A stretch of 64,000 nucleotides of DNA from Dinoroseobacter shibae DFL 12 = DSM 16493 (GTDB lineage: Bacteria > Pseudomonadota > Alphaproteobacteria > Rhodobacterales > Rhodobacteraceae). The position numbers were made by a program, and so were the translations under genes. Below the pieces are notes generated by a model that saw only the letters and a list, made by a program, of their open reading frames with translations, was not told the origin of the DNA and did no database searches. Shown here piece after piece: positions 45,450-54,798 of the stretch (position 1 is its first letter; every line of letters starts with the position of its first letter). The stretch is taken from NCBI RefSeq assembly GCF_000018145.1, contig NC_009952.1:1736001-1800000 (forward strand). The letters run 5' to 3'.

Positions 45450-45527
45450 CAAAGATGAAGCCTGCAGCACGCGTCTCCCCCTCCGTCGCCATTGACCCCG
45501 CGCCGTTGTCCCCATACCTGCTTGCCC

Positions 45528-47372
45528 ATGGCACGCCCCCCTCTCCTTCAGCTTTCCGATATCCGCCTCGGCTATGGCGGTGACCCGGTGTTCGCCGGGC
45601 TCGACCTGGTGATCCAGCCCGGCGACCGCGTGGCGCTCGTGGGCCGCAACGGCTCGGGCAAATCCACCCTGATGAAGGTCATGGCCGGCCTGGTGGAGCC
45701 CGACACAGGCCAGGTCATCGCCGCCCCCGGTACCTCCATCGGCTATATGGAGCAGGACCCGGACCTGTCGGGCTTCCCCACCCTGGGCGATTTCGCCCGC
45801 GCCGCGCTGGATCCGTCCGAAAGCTGGCGCATCGACATGGCCGCCGAGGGGCTGAAGCTCGACCTCGATATCGCCACCGACGCCGCCTCCGGGGGCGAAC
45901 GCCGCCGCGCCGCCCTCGCGCGCCTGCTGGCCGAGGCCCCGCACCTGATGCTGCTCGACGAGCCGACCAACCATCTCGACATCGAGGCCATTTCCTGGCT
46001 CGAAGACCACCTCACCAGCACCCGGGCGGCCTTCGTGCTGATCTCCCATGACCGGGCGTTCCTGAGCGCGCTGACCCGCGCCACCCTTTGGATCGACCGC
46101 GGCATGGTGCGCCGGCAGGAGCGTGGCTTTAGCGATTTCGAGGCCTGGCGCGACAAGACCTGGGAGGAAGAGGACCTCGCCCGCCACAAGCTCGACCGCA
46201 AGATCAAGGCCGAGGCCCGTTGGGCGGTCGAGGGCATCTCCGCCCGGCGCAAGCGCAACCAGGGCCGGGTCCGTGCGCTCGGCGAGCTGCGCCAGCAGCG
46301 CGCCGACATGATCCGCCGCCAGGGGACCGCCGACATGGCGCTGGAGGCGGGCAGATCCTCCGGCAAGCGCGTGATCGAGGCGCGCGGCATCACCAAGTCC
46401 TTCGGCGACCGCACCATCCTACGCCCCTTCGATCTGCGCGTGCTGCGCGGCGACCGGATCGCCTTTGTCGGACCCAACGGCGCGGGCAAGACCACGCTGC
46501 TGAAGATGCTCACGGGGGAAATCGCGCCGGACGACGGCACCGTCACCCTGGGCACCAATCTCGAGATCGCCGTCTTCGACCAGCGCCGTGAGGGGCTCGA
46601 CCCCGACGCCTCGCTCTGGGAGAACCTGACCGGCGACCCGGAAATGCGCGTGTCGGGCCAGGCCGACCAGGTCATGGTCCGCGGCACGCCGCGCCACGTG
46701 GTGGGCTATCTCAAGGATTTCCTGTTCACCGATGACCAGGCCCGCTCCCCCGTCCGGGCGCTGTCGGGCGGCGAGCGTGCGCGGCTCTTGCTGGCGCGGA
46801 TCATGGCGCGGGAAAGCAACCTGCTGGTGCTGGACGAGCCGACCAACGATCTCGACATCGAAACCCTCGACCTGCTGCAGGAAATCCTGTCGGACTACCC
46901 CGGCACGGTGCTTCTGGTGAGCCACGACCGGGATTTTCTCGACCGGGTCGCCACCACCACCATCGCGATGGAAGGCGATGGGCGCGCCACGGCTTATGCG
47001 GGCGGCTGGTCCGACTACCGCAGCCAGCGCGCAGCGGGGGGTGGCACATCGGCACCTCCGCCCAAATCCGCTGGAAAACCCGGCCCCAAGAGCCCAACCT
47101 CAAATTCTGATTCAATCCGAAAATCAAATGCTTCCGGCCTGTCCTTCACCCAACGCCACAGGCTCGACGCCCTGCCCGGCGAGATCGACCGCCTGACCGC
47201 CGAGATCGCCAAGCTCGAAGAGTTCCTTGCCACACCGGACCTTTACACGCGCGAGCCTGCGAAGTTCAAAAAGGCCACCGAGGCGCTGGTCGACCGCCAG
47301 ACCACCCTGGCCGCGGCCGAAGAAGAATGGCTCGACCTGGAATCACGCGCCGAGGCCGAGACCACCCGTTAA
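45528..47372 (+). CDS. uup: ABC-F family ATPase (Uup-like)
   Basis: The 614-residue cytoplasmic protein has two ABC domains and no membrane segments: Walker [11 protein letters not shown] and [10 protein letters not shown], signatures [14 protein letters not shown] and [15 protein letters not shown], and Walker [14 protein letters not shown] and [11 protein letters not shown]. The C-terminal coiled coil ([17 protein letters not shown]) and Ser/Thr-rich linker around residue 515-550 fit Uup. ABC-F proteins act at the ribosome exit site or in DNA processes. The start at 45528 follows the hairpin spacer. Confidence 0.92.
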   Translation: MARPPLLQLSDIRLGYGGDPVFAGLDLVIQPGDRVALVGRNGSGKSTLMKVMAGLVEPDTGQVIAAPGTSIGYMEQDPDLSGFPTLGDFARAALDPSESWRIDMAAEGLKLDLDIATDAASGGERRRAALARLLAEAPHLMLLDEPTNHLDIEAISWLEDHLTSTRAAFVLISHDRAFLSALTRATLWIDRGMVRRQERGFSDFEAWRDKTWEEEDLARHKLDRKIKAEARWAVEGISARRKRNQGRVRALGELRQQRADMIRRQGTADMALEAGRSSGKRVIEARGITKSFGDRTILRPFDLRVLRGDRIAFVGPNGAGKTTLLKMLTGEIAPDDGTVTLGTNLEIAVFDQRREGLDPDASLWENLTGDPEMRVSGQADQVMVRGTPRHVVGYLKDFLFTDDQARSPVRALSGGERARLLLARIMARESNLLVLDEPTNDLDIETLDLLQEILSDYPGTVLLVSHDRDFLDRVATTTIAMEGDGRATAYAGGWSDYRSQRAAGGGTSAPPPKSAGKPGPKSPTSNSDSIRKSNASGLSFTQRHRLDALPGEIDRLTAEIAKLEEFLATPDLYTREPAKFKKATEALVDRQTTLAAAEEEWLDLESRAEAETTR

Positions 47373-47390
47373 CCTATTCAGGAACTTGAA

Positions 47391-47408
47391 TGTTTCGCAT
47401 GCGAAACA
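47391..47408. promoter_or_regulatory. Perfect 18-bp palindrome between ABC-F and sulfotransferase genes
   Basis: TGTTTCGCATGCGAAACA is a perfect palindrome with AT-rich flanks, 18 bases after the ABC-F stop and 149 bases before the sulfotransferase start. No T-run follows, so an operator is more likely than a terminator. Confidence 0.55.
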
Positions 47409-47557
47409 AATCTCTGGAAGCCCTTGATCCTCCACAGTTCCGCGAAAAAATTTGTCGGCGCGAAACACCCCCTCGGACAACGCGCCGTTAACCCCTGCCC
47501 CCCTTGCCGCCGCCCGGCAGCTTGCTAGGCTCGCGCCACGCAGTATCCGGAGCCCCC

Positions 47558-48403
47558 ATGATCGGCCGCAAGCCTGACCTCGTCTGCATCGGCGCGCAGA
47601 AAGCCGCCACAAGCTGGCTCTACCGGGTGTGTCAGGCGCGCGAGGACATCTGGGTGCCGCCCTTCAAGGAGCTGCATTTCTTCGATCACAAGTTCTGCCC
47701 CGAAAACCGCAAATGGGCCCGCACGAACCTCGTCCAGGGGGTCGAGAAAGCCGCGCGCAGGCACCTGAAAAACAAGGCGAAACCGGATGCGGAGTATCTC
47801 GCCTATCTCGACCGGCTGGTGCAGCAGCCCGCCTTCAACGGCACCTGGTACAAGCATGTCTTCTCCCGCGCGCCCGCGCGCCAGATCTGCCTCGACGTGA
47901 CCCCGGAATACTGCACGCTTCCGGAGGACGGGGTCGATTTCGTCGCGAAATTCCTGCGCGAGGCGCGCTTCATCTACATCATCCGCGATCCCGTCGACCG
48001 GGCGGCGTCGCAGCTGCGCATGAACCTGACCCGCCGCAAGATCACACCCAAGACGGAAAAGGCCTGGATGCGCCACGCCACGGACCCGGTGATCGCCCAT
48101 CGCGGCGACTATGCCACCTATGTGCCACGCTGGGATGCGCGGTTCGACGATCTGCGCCTGCTCTATCTGCCCTTCGGCCAGATCGCGGCGGAGCCCCAGG
48201 CGGTCATGCGCCGGATCGAGGCGTTTGCCGGGCTCGACCGGGCCGACCCCTGGGGGCTCGACCGCAAGTTCCACACCACCGACGCACTCGATGTGCCCGA
48301 GGCGGTGATCGCCCATTTCGAAACCGCCTTCGCCCCGCAGCGCGCCTTTCTGCGCGACCGGTTCGGCGCGGGCTTCATGGACGCGCTCTCGGCGGCCGCC
48401 TAG
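47558..48403 (+). CDS. Sulfotransferase family protein
   Basis: The 281-residue protein has the PAPS-binding 5'-phosphosulfate loop in IGAQKAATSWLYRV (residues 11-24) and the 3'-phosphate motif in FIYIIRDPVDRAASQL. It probably transfers sulfate to a carbohydrate or another acceptor in the cytoplasm or at the membrane. No glycan gene cluster is adjacent. The last 4 bases overlap the convergent bamE gene. The start is chosen at the Met before the conserved beta-strand; an upstream in-frame ATG is less well placed. Confidence 0.87.
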   Translation: MIGRKPDLVCIGAQKAATSWLYRVCQAREDIWVPPFKELHFFDHKFCPENRKWARTNLVQGVEKAARRHLKNKAKPDAEYLAYLDRLVQQPAFNGTWYKHVFSRAPARQICLDVTPEYCTLPEDGVDFVAKFLREARFIYIIRDPVDRAASQLRMNLTRRKITPKTEKAWMRHATDPVIAHRGDYATYVPRWDARFDDLRLLYLPFGQIAAEPQAVMRRIEAFAGLDRADPWGLDRKFHTTDALDVPEAVIAHFETAFAPQRAFLRDRFGAGFMDALSAAA

Positions 48404-48867
48404 TTCAGGAAGTTTCCGGCGTCGAAGTTGCCGATATTGCCCAGCAGCTGGCGAATCAGGGACACGCCCTCGATGTTGCTGTCGGTGACCCGGCGGTTGA
48501 GCGAGATCACCTCGCCATCGGCCAGGGAGAACCGCTCGATATTCTGCACGGTGCCGCCCTCGTCGAAGGAAATCGCCACCACCTGCCGGTCGATCGGCTG
48601 CGGCGCGCGATAGGCGAAATATTCCCACCGTGTGCCCACGAAATACCACGCGCGATCGGCGATCACCCCTTGTGAGACTGGCCGCCCGACCTGGTCCTCG
48701 ACCGAACTGCGGTCATCGATCCCCACGGTGATCTCGGCCAGATCCGCCTCGCTCGGCACGTATCCGGAATTGCGATAGGTCGCCGCACAGCCCCCCAGCG
48801 CCAGCAGCGCAACACCGACCACGAGACCGCGAAACAGCAAAGCGGCAGTGTTGATCATCGCAGGCAC
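48400..48867 (-). CDS. bamE: Outer membrane protein assembly factor BamE (SmpA/OmlA)
   Basis: The 155-residue lipoprotein has a hydrophobic signal and lipobox around C27 (ALGGC). The SmpA/OmlA domain follows: VGIDDRSSVEDQVGRPVSQGVIADRAWYFVGTRWEYFAY, with V-x-x-x-x-GxP pattern typical of BamE. It helps the BAM complex insert outer-membrane barrels. Starts at 48867 and 48858 are both possible. The gene stands alone, convergent with the sulfotransferase and divergent from the YceD gene. Confidence 0.88.
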   Translation of the reverse strand: MPAMINTAALLFRGLVVGVALLALGGCAATYRNSGYVPSEADLAEITVGIDDRSSVEDQVGRPVSQGVIADRAWYFVGTRWEYFAYRAPQPIDRQVVAISFDEGGTVQNIERFSLADGEVISLNRRVTDSNIEGVSLIRQLLGNIGNFDAGNFLN

Positions 48868-49058
48868 GTCCCCATGTGCAAACCGTCTGCAAACCTTGTA
48901 CAGACATCCTGAGCAGCACCAGTGCGATACCGAACTCTCCGGGCCGGATCAAGCGCTGCGCCTTGTCTGCCCCCACGCCGCGTCCCCGGACCGGCAAGGG
49001 GCAGCCGAACCGCGCAGCCCCGATCCCGCCCGCGCCCGACCCGAAAGGAGCCCCCGAG

Positions 49059-49622
49059 ATGCCCCAGCCCCCCACCAACGGCCCCTCCGCGTCATCCGTC
49101 CTGCGCTTTGCCGATCTGTCCACCCGCAAACCCACCCGGTTCGAGATCGTGCCCGAGCCCGCCACCCTGTCCGCGCTCGCCGCGGACCTGGAGCTGAGCG
49201 ATCTGCGCAAGCTGCGCCTGGCGGGCGCGCTGCATCCCGAGGGCAAGGCCGACTGGCGGCTGGAGGCGACCCTGGGCGCCACGGTGGTCCAGCCCTGCAG
49301 CGTCACGCTGACCCCCGTCACCACCCGGATCGAAGAGCCCGTTCTGCGCCGGTATCTCGCCGACTGGACCGACCCGGACGGCAGCGAGGTCGAGATGCCC
49401 GAGGACGAAACCGCAGGCCCCGTGCCCGCCACGCTGGACCTCGCCGCCCTGCTGGCCGAAGAGCTGGCGCTGGCGATCCCGCTCTATCCCCGGGCCGAAG
49501 GCGTGGCGCTGGGGGCCGCGGTCTTCACCGAACCGGGCAAACCCGCGATGACCGATGACGACGCCAAGCCCTTCGCCGCCCTGCAACAGTTGCGCGCGGG
49601 GCGCAAACCCGACGGCGGCTGA
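49059..49622 (+). CDS. yceD: YceD family (DUF177) protein
   Basis: The 187-residue protein fits DUF177/YceD, a family found beside rpmF and plsX in many bacteria and linked with 23S rRNA processing or ribosome function. It has the typical basic N-terminal half, a C-containing middle (QPCSVTLTPV), and an acidic C-terminus. The ATG at 49059 has GGAG upstream; the open frame starts earlier without a better start. It is the first gene in yceD-rpmF-plsX-fabH-ihfA. Confidence 0.86.
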   Translation: MPQPPTNGPSASSVLRFADLSTRKPTRFEIVPEPATLSALAADLELSDLRKLRLAGALHPEGKADWRLEATLGATVVQPCSVTLTPVTTRIEEPVLRRYLADWTDPDGSEVEMPEDETAGPVPATLDLAALLAEELALAIPLYPRAEGVALGAAVFTEPGKPAMTDDDAKPFAALQQLRAGRKPDGG

Positions 49623-49706
49623 CCGATCTTCCTCGATTGCGCAGCCGTTTGAACAAAGAGGCTTGTAAGGCCCTTGGTGCACAGGTAAACGCGGCGCAGA
49701 AAACAC

Positions 49707-49734
49707 TTGCGCCCCATCGGAATCACAGTATGTT
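49707..49734 (+). promoter_or_regulatory. Candidate promoter for rpmF-plsX-fabH
   Basis: TTGCGC (49707-49712) and TATGTT (49729-49734) are 16 bases apart in the 223-bp spacer between yceD and rpmF, suggesting an additional start of transcription before the ribosomal gene. Confidence 0.4.
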
Positions 49735-49845
49735 CCCGGCCTCGCTCTCACCCCGCGCGGCGGGGATTTTGCGCGCAAGAGACGACGCGGCGGTTTCGCC
49801 GAGAAACAACACCCGGGGCACTGCCCCCAGAACCGAGGTTGAGAC

Positions 49846-50052
49846 ATGGCAGTCCCTCAAAACAAGATCACGAAATCACGCCGCGGACAGCGCCGCTCCC
49901 ACGATGCTCTGGTCGCCGGCAACCCCAACGAATGCCCCAACTGTGGCGAGCTCAAGCGCCCGCATCACGTCTGCGCGGCCTGTGGCCATTACGCGGATCG
50001 TGAAGTGATCGCCCAGGCCGACGAGATCGATCTCGACGAAGACGCGGCCTGA
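49846..50052 (+). CDS. rpmF: 50S ribosomal protein L32
   Basis: The 68-residue protein begins [20 protein letters not shown], typical of L32, and carries zinc-ribbon pairs C-P-N-C and C-A-A-C. The acidic C-terminus (EIDLDEDAA) is common in alphaproteobacteria. L32 is part of the 50S subunit. It is followed 30 bases later by plsX, the standard arrangement. Confidence 0.97.
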   Translation: MAVPQNKITKSRRGQRRSHDALVAGNPNECPNCGELKRPHHVCAACGHYADREVIAQADEIDLDEDAA

Positions 50053-50081
50053 GCGGCCACGGTTGTCAAAAACCGGGGTAG

Positions 50082-51245
50082 ATGCGCATGGCCGCAGGGA
50101 CATCGATCGGCACGACGCCCGGCGGGTCCACTTCCCCGGAAACTCCGCCTGAGCATGGGCTGACGGGGACGGTGATCTCCGTCGACGCCATGGGGGGCGA
50201 CACGGGCCCGGCGGCGGTGGTCGGCGGGCTGGCTATTGCGGCCGAGAAAAACCCCGACATTGCCTTTCTGCTTCACGGTGACGCCACCGAGTTGACCGCG
50301 CTCGTTGCGAAACGGCGTGCGCTCGACGGCCGCGTGGCGATCCGCGGCACGTCCGACGTAGTGACCATGCACGACAAGCCGAGCCAGGTCATGCGCGGCG
50401 GCAAGGACACCTCCATGTGGTCAGCCATCGACGCCGTGCGCAACGGCGAGGCGACGGTCTGTGTCTCCTGCGGCAACACCGGCGCGCTCATGGCGCTGTC
50501 GATGGTGCGCCTGCGCAAGGTGCCCGGCATCAACCGCCCCGCCATCGCCTGCCTCTGGCCGTCGCGCGCCAAGTCCGGGTTCAACGTGATGCTGGACGTG
50601 GGCGCCGACATCAAGGCCGACGCGCAGGACCTGCTGCAATACGCGCTGATGGGCGCGTCCTATGCCCGCAACGGGCTGGGCAATCCCACCCCGCGCATCG
50701 GTCTGCTCAATGTCGGCACCGAAGAGCACAAGGGCCGGGCCGAGCTGAAGGCAGCCCATGACCTGATCGCCCAGGCCGCGCCCGACAATGATTTCGAGTT
50801 CGTGGGCTTCGTCGAAGGCGGCGACATCCCGTCGGACAAGGTGGACGTGATCGTCACCGACGGGTTCACCGGCAACGTGGCGCTCAAGACCGCCGAGGGC
50901 ACCGCGGCCCTGATCCGCGATTTCCTGACCCAGGCCTTCGAGAAGACGCCCTGGTCCAAGATCGCGGCGATGCTCGCCTATACCTCCCTGCGGCGCCTGT
51001 CGAAACGGATCGACCCGCGCCGGGTCAATGGCGGCGTGTTCCTGGGGCTCAACGGCACGGTGGTCAAATCCCACGGCTCGGCGGATGCCACCGGGGTCGC
51101 CGCCGCCATCAAGCTGGCCTTCATCCTGGCGCAATCGGGCTTCACCGAGCGCCTCGCCGCGCGGGTGGCCTCCGCCGGGCGCGCCCGCGCGAGCGGCGCC
51201 GCCACACCAGAAGAAGAAGCAGTATCGGGTTCCGCGAATGGGTAA
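50082..51245 (+). CDS. plsX: Phosphate acyltransferase PlsX
   Basis: The 387-residue enzyme makes acyl-phosphate from acyl-ACP for phospholipid synthesis. VISVDAMGGDTGPAAVVGG marks the N-terminal site. The first 24 residues are variable; starts at 50082 and 50088 both have GGGG upstream. The C-terminus is also longer and Ala-rich and ends 8 bases inside fabH. The pair plsX-fabH is a classic lipid-synthesis operon. Confidence 0.94.
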   Translation: MRMAAGTSIGTTPGGSTSPETPPEHGLTGTVISVDAMGGDTGPAAVVGGLAIAAEKNPDIAFLLHGDATELTALVAKRRALDGRVAIRGTSDVVTMHDKPSQVMRGGKDTSMWSAIDAVRNGEATVCVSCGNTGALMALSMVRLRKVPGINRPAIACLWPSRAKSGFNVMLDVGADIKADAQDLLQYALMGASYARNGLGNPTPRIGLLNVGTEEHKGRAELKAAHDLIAQAAPDNDFEFVGFVEGGDIPSDKVDVIVTDGFTGNVALKTAEGTAALIRDFLTQAFEKTPWSKIAAMLAYTSLRRLSKRIDPRRVNGGVFLGLNGTVVKSHGSADATGVAAAIKLAFILAQSGFTERLAARVASAGRARASGAATPEEEAVSGSANG

Positions 51246-52212
51246 ACGTGCAGTCGTCACCGGTGTGGGGCATTACCTTCCAAGCCGCGTGGTCCCGAAT
51301 TCCGAACTCGAAACCCTGGTCGACACGACCGATGAATGGATCCGTACCCGCTCGGGCATCGAGCGGCGCCATTTCGCAGCGGACGGGGAACAGACCTCGG
51401 ACCTTGCCACCGCCGCCGCGCAAGCGGCACTCGACCATGCCGAGCTGACCGCACAGGATGTGGACGCGGTGATCGTGGCGACCTCCACCCCCGATCTGAC
51501 CTTCCCGGCCGTGGCCACCATGGTGCAGGCCCGGCTCGGCATGACCCGGGGGTTTGCCTATGACGTGCAGGCGGTCTGCGCCGGGTTCGTGTTCGCCATG
51601 GCCAATGCCAACGCGATGATCCTGTCGGGCCAGGCCGACCGGATCCTGGTGATCGGGGCCGAGACCTTCAGCCGAATCATGGACTGGACCGACCGGTCGA
51701 CCTGCGTGCTCTTCGGCGACGGCGCGGGTGCCGTGGTGCTGGAGGCGCGCGACGGCACCGGTGGGACGGCCGACCGCGGGATCCTGTCGGCGGACCTGAA
51801 TTCCGACGGGCGGCACCGCGATATCCTTTACGTGGATGGGGGCGTGTCCAGCTCGCAAACCGCGGGCTACCTGCGGATGGAGGGCAAGGAAGTGTTCCGC
51901 CACGCCATCGAGAAGCTCGCCGCGACCGCCGAGACCGCGCTCGCCAAGGCCGGTCTGACAGAGGCGGATGTGGACTGGGTCGTGCCCCACCAGGCCAACC
52001 TGCGCATCATCACCGCCACCGCGCGCAAGATGGGCATCGGCATGGACCGGGTCGTCGTCACCGTGGCCGATCACGGCAACACCTCGGCCGCGTCGATCCC
52101 CATGGCGCTGTCGGTCGGGGTGGCGCGCGGGCAGATCAAGCCCGGCGATCTGGTCGTCACCGAGGCCATCGGGGGCGGATTGTCCTGGGGATCGGTGGTA
52201 TTACGCTGGTAA
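51238..52212 (+). CDS. fabH: 3-oxoacyl-ACP synthase III
   Basis: The 324-residue KASIII starts fatty acid synthesis by condensing acetyl-CoA with malonyl-ACP. The catalytic Cys is in DVQAVCAGFVFAM (about residue 113), the His in PHQANLRII (about 250), and the Asn in DHGNTSAASIP (about 280). The start overlaps the plsX end by 8 bases. No promoter is obvious inside. Next is ihfA after 111 bases. Confidence 0.96.
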   Translation: MGKRAVVTGVGHYLPSRVVPNSELETLVDTTDEWIRTRSGIERRHFAADGEQTSDLATAAAQAALDHAELTAQDVDAVIVATSTPDLTFPAVATMVQARLGMTRGFAYDVQAVCAGFVFAMANANAMILSGQADRILVIGAETFSRIMDWTDRSTCVLFGDGAGAVVLEARDGTGGTADRGILSADLNSDGRHRDILYVDGGVSSSQTAGYLRMEGKEVFRHAIEKLAATAETALAKAGLTEADVDWVVPHQANLRIITATARKMGIGMDRVVVTVADHGNTSAASIPMALSVGVARGQIKPGDLVVTEAIGGGLSWGSVVLRW

Positions 52213-52323
52213 ATGCGTGGAATCGGCGGATTTGGCCGATCTGAACGCCAATCGGCAAGCCCTTGATATTGACTCGAAAACCGTCCGGCGCATACTGGCC
52301 CCGGTTGCAACGAGGGGGGCAAG

Positions 52324-52629
52324 ATGGCCGAGAAGACACTGACGCGCATGGACCTGAGCGATGCGGTATTCCGCGAGGTCGGCCTGTCCCGGAACGAATC
52401 CGCCCAACTGGTCGAGAGCATCCTGACCCATATGTCCGACGCACTTGTGCGCGGCGAAAGCGTCAAGATCTCGTCCTTCGGGACCTTCAGCGTGCGCGAC
52501 AAGTCCGCCCGGATCGGGCGCAACCCCAAGACGGGCGAGGAAGTGCCGATCCATCCGCGCCGCGTGCTGACCTTCCGGCCCTCGCATCTGATGAAAGAAC
52601 GGGTCGCCAATGGAAACCGCAACCGATAG
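52324..52629 (+). CDS. ihfA: Integration host factor subunit alpha
   Basis: The 101-residue DNA-bending protein has the DNABII signature [23 protein letters not shown] and the Pro intercalation tip in [11 protein letters not shown]. Sequence and position (after fabH, before a MerR gene) identify the alpha subunit. It works as a heterodimer with IhfB in replication, recombination and gene control. Confidence 0.94.
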   Translation: MAEKTLTRMDLSDAVFREVGLSRNESAQLVESILTHMSDALVRGESVKISSFGTFSVRDKSARIGRNPKTGEEVPIHPRRVLTFRPSHLMKERVANGNRNR

Positions 52630-52668
52630 GCCGCGGCGGCGTCTGCGCTGCACGGACCCGAAACCCTG

Positions 52669-53406
52669 ATGGCCAAATCAGCGGAAGCCTTCCGGACCAT
52701 CAGCGAGGTGGCCGACTGGTTGGAGGTGCCCACCCACGTGCTGCGCTTCTGGCAGAGCAAGTTTCCCCAGGTCAAGCCGGTCAAACGCGCGGGCGGACGG
52801 CGGTATTACCGGCCCGCGGACATGTCCCTGCTGGCCGGGATCCGGGTGCTGCTTCACGATGACGGGATCACCATCCGAGGGGTTCAGAAAATCCTGCGCG
52901 AACAAGGGGTCAAGCATGTGGCCGGCCTCTGCGACCGGCGCCTCGATGGCGCGGAGGAGACCGTGCAACCGGTGGAGGAGGACGCGCAAGCGGCCGAGGA
53001 CACCGCCGAGGCCAAGGTGGTCGACCTGATGGCGAGCACGGCCGAGATGCCCGCAGACGACGACGCCGCAGAGCCCCCCGCCGAAGCCGCACCGGAGGCG
53101 GCGCCCACCGAGGATCCCCTGCCGCTCTTCACGGCCCGCCATGGGGCGCCCGATCCGGATGCGGCCGAGGCTGCGCCCTCGGAAGCACCCGCCGTGCCAG
53201 ACCCTGCGCCCACGGCTGCGCCCGGTGCAGCCGTCCCGGCCCTGCCCGGCCCCAGCCCGCAGCGTTCCGACGCTTTGGGGACCTTCGCGCGCAGGCTGGC
53301 TGCCCATCCCGGCGCGCTGTCGCAGGTCGATCCGGACACCGCGCGCGCCCTGGCCGACCGGCTGGCGGCGCTCCGCGCGCGCATCGACGGGTCAGATCCG
53401 GCTTGA
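52669..53406 (+). CDS. MerR family transcriptional regulator with Ala/Glu-rich C-terminus
   Basis: The 245-residue protein has a MerR helix-turn-helix ([39 protein letters not shown], residues 10-48) followed by a linker and a long Ala/Pro/Glu-rich low-complexity region. No metal- or drug-binding domain is visible. Its place after ihfA is conserved in Rhodobacteraceae. The target genes are unknown. The gene ends 85 bases before tRNA-Pro. Confidence 0.88.
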   Translation: MAKSAEAFRTISEVADWLEVPTHVLRFWQSKFPQVKPVKRAGGRRYYRPADMSLLAGIRVLLHDDGITIRGVQKILREQGVKHVAGLCDRRLDGAEETVQPVEEDAQAAEDTAEAKVVDLMASTAEMPADDDAAEPPAEAAPEAAPTEDPLPLFTARHGAPDPDAAEAAPSEAPAVPDPAPTAAPGAAVPALPGPSPQRSDALGTFARRLAAHPGALSQVDPDTARALADRLAALRARIDGSDPA

Positions 53407-53452
53407 AGGGTGCGCGGCGAAACACGCGGCGCCGCGGGGGGCGAAATTCGGC

Positions 53453-53479
53453 TTGCCCCCGGCGTGGAAAGCGTTATGA
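53453..53479 (+). promoter_or_regulatory. Candidate promoter for tRNA-Pro
   Basis: TTGCCC (53453-53458) and TTATGA (53474-53479) are 15 bases apart, 13 bases before the tRNA. Spacing is short, so the call is weak. Confidence 0.3.
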
Positions 53480-53491
53480 ACGCCGCAGTGT

Positions 53492-53568
53492 CGGGCTATG
53501 GCGCAGCCTGGTAGCGCGTCCGTCTGGGGGACGGAAGGTCGCAGGTTCGAGTCCTGCTAGCCCGACCA
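53492..53568 (+). tRNA. tRNA-Pro (anticodon GGG)
   Basis: The 77-nt sequence folds with acceptor CGGGCTA/TAGCCCG, D arm with AGCCTGGTAGC, anticodon stem TCCGT/ACGGA with loop CTGGGGG (anticodon GGG), T loop TTCGAGT and encoded CCA. It reads CCC and CCU proline codons. Confidence 0.96.
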
Positions 53569-53627
53569 CTTTTCCGACACTTGGCTCACTTGCGGCGCAG
53601 CCGCACCCTCTGACGGAGGTATGAACC

Positions 53628-54722
53628 ATGTCCGCCCCTGCCTTGCCCACCCCCGGCGTGCTGCCCTGCCAGAGCCTTGAGGCGATGATCGCGGGGGGCA
53701 TGATCGCGGCCGATCCGGCCATCGCGCCAGGACAGGTGCAACCGGCGAGCCTCGATTTGCGTTTGGGAGCCGTGGCTTACCGCGTGCGTGCCTCGTTCCT
53801 CGCGGGCGACGGGGCGACCGTGGCCGACCGGCTCGCGGATTTCGAGATGCACCGGATCGACCTGAGCGGGGGCGCGGTTCTGGAAAAGGGCTGCGTCTAC
53901 GTCGTGCCGTTGATGGAATCGCTCGCCCTGCCCGCGGGCGTGCAGGCGGTGGCCAATGCCAAGAGCTCCACCGGACGGGTCGATCTGCTGACGCGCACGA
54001 TCACCGATGGCGGGACCGAATTCGACCGGATCCCGGCGGGCTACCACGGCCCACTTTATGCGGAGATCTGCCCGCGGTCGTTTTCGGTGCTGGTCCGGCC
54101 GGGCATGCGGCTCAACCAGATCCGGTTTCGCAGCGGTCAGGCCCTGCTCGACGATGCGGCGCTGCGGGCGCGCCATGCCGCGACCCCGCTGGTCTCGGGC
54201 CCGGCCCATGTCGACCAGGGGTTGGGGTTTTCGGTGGATCTGCGCCCCGCGACCGGGAGCCTCGTGGGCTACCGCGCCAAGCCGCATACGGGCGTGATCG
54301 ACCTGGAGAAGATCGGGCATTACCCGCCCGCCGAGTACTGGGAAGAAATTCATACGGATCAAGGGCGTATCATCCTCGACCCCGGCGCCTTCTACATCTT
54401 GGTGAGCCGGGAGGCGGTGCATATCCCGCCCGATTGCGCCGCCGAAATGGCGCCGTACCTGGCCATGGTGGGCGAGTTTCGGGTGCATTACGCGGGCTTT
54501 TTCGATCCCGGTTTCGGCCATGCCGCCGCCGGGGGGACCGGGTCGCGCGGGGTGCTGGAGGTGCGGTGCCACGAAGCGCCCTTCGTGCTGGAGCACGGGC
54601 AGATCGTCGGGCGGCTGGTCTATGAGCGCATGGCCGAGGTGCCGACGCAGCTTTACGGTGCGGGGATCGCGTCGAACTACCAGGGCCAGGGGCTGAAACT
54701 GTCCAAGCATTTCGCGGCATAA
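53628..54722 (+). CDS. dcd: 2'-deoxycytidine 5'-triphosphate deaminase, two-domain form
   Basis: The 364-residue protein is twice the length of E. coli Dcd (about 193). Both halves have the dUTPase-like fold: the N-half has PASLDLRLG, the SSTGR motif (113-117) and E146 in LYAEI, the C-half has VHYAGFFDPGF and E311 in VLEVR. The Ser-Ser-x-x-Arg motif of the Dcd active site is visible only in the N-half. It deaminates dCTP to dUTP, a route to dTTP. The tandem arrangement is characteristic of some Rhodobacterales. Confidence 0.9.
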   Translation: MSAPALPTPGVLPCQSLEAMIAGGMIAADPAIAPGQVQPASLDLRLGAVAYRVRASFLAGDGATVADRLADFEMHRIDLSGGAVLEKGCVYVVPLMESLALPAGVQAVANAKSSTGRVDLLTRTITDGGTEFDRIPAGYHGPLYAEICPRSFSVLVRPGMRLNQIRFRSGQALLDDAALRARHAATPLVSGPAHVDQGLGFSVDLRPATGSLVGYRAKPHTGVIDLEKIGHYPPAEYWEEIHTDQGRIILDPGAFYILVSREAVHIPPDCAAEMAPYLAMVGEFRVHYAGFFDPGFGHAAAGGTGSRGVLEVRCHEAPFVLEHGQIVGRLVYERMAEVPTQLYGAGIASNYQGQGLKLSKHFAA

Positions 54723-54798
54723 GCCGTCACTGCGGCAGATCCGGGGCGAAGGGGGCGCGGGCAGCGGCGCGGCTGTTGCGCAGCGCGCGCCCCGTTAA

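Larger units (their letters stand above)
45173..45527. other. 355-bp divergent spacer between purL and the ABC-F gene with palindromes
   Basis: No coding gene is supported. It contains two copies of a perfect palindrome (45259-45282 and 45371-45394) and one hairpin with T-run (45414-45449). Long open frames here come only from the GC-rich composition. Confidence 0.7.

Noticed and set aside
45208-45534. Small frames in the purL-uup spacer that translate the palindromes
   Set aside because: No start context, no similarity that I recognise, and peptides repeat because the DNA is repeated.
44640-46187. Minus-strand frame of 515 codons covering the purL-uup spacer
   Set aside because: Runs through palindromes and the antisense of uup; purL starts at 45172 in another frame.
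53403-53624. 73-codon frame across tRNA-Pro
   Set aside because: Overlaps a well-folded tRNA and has no support as a gene.
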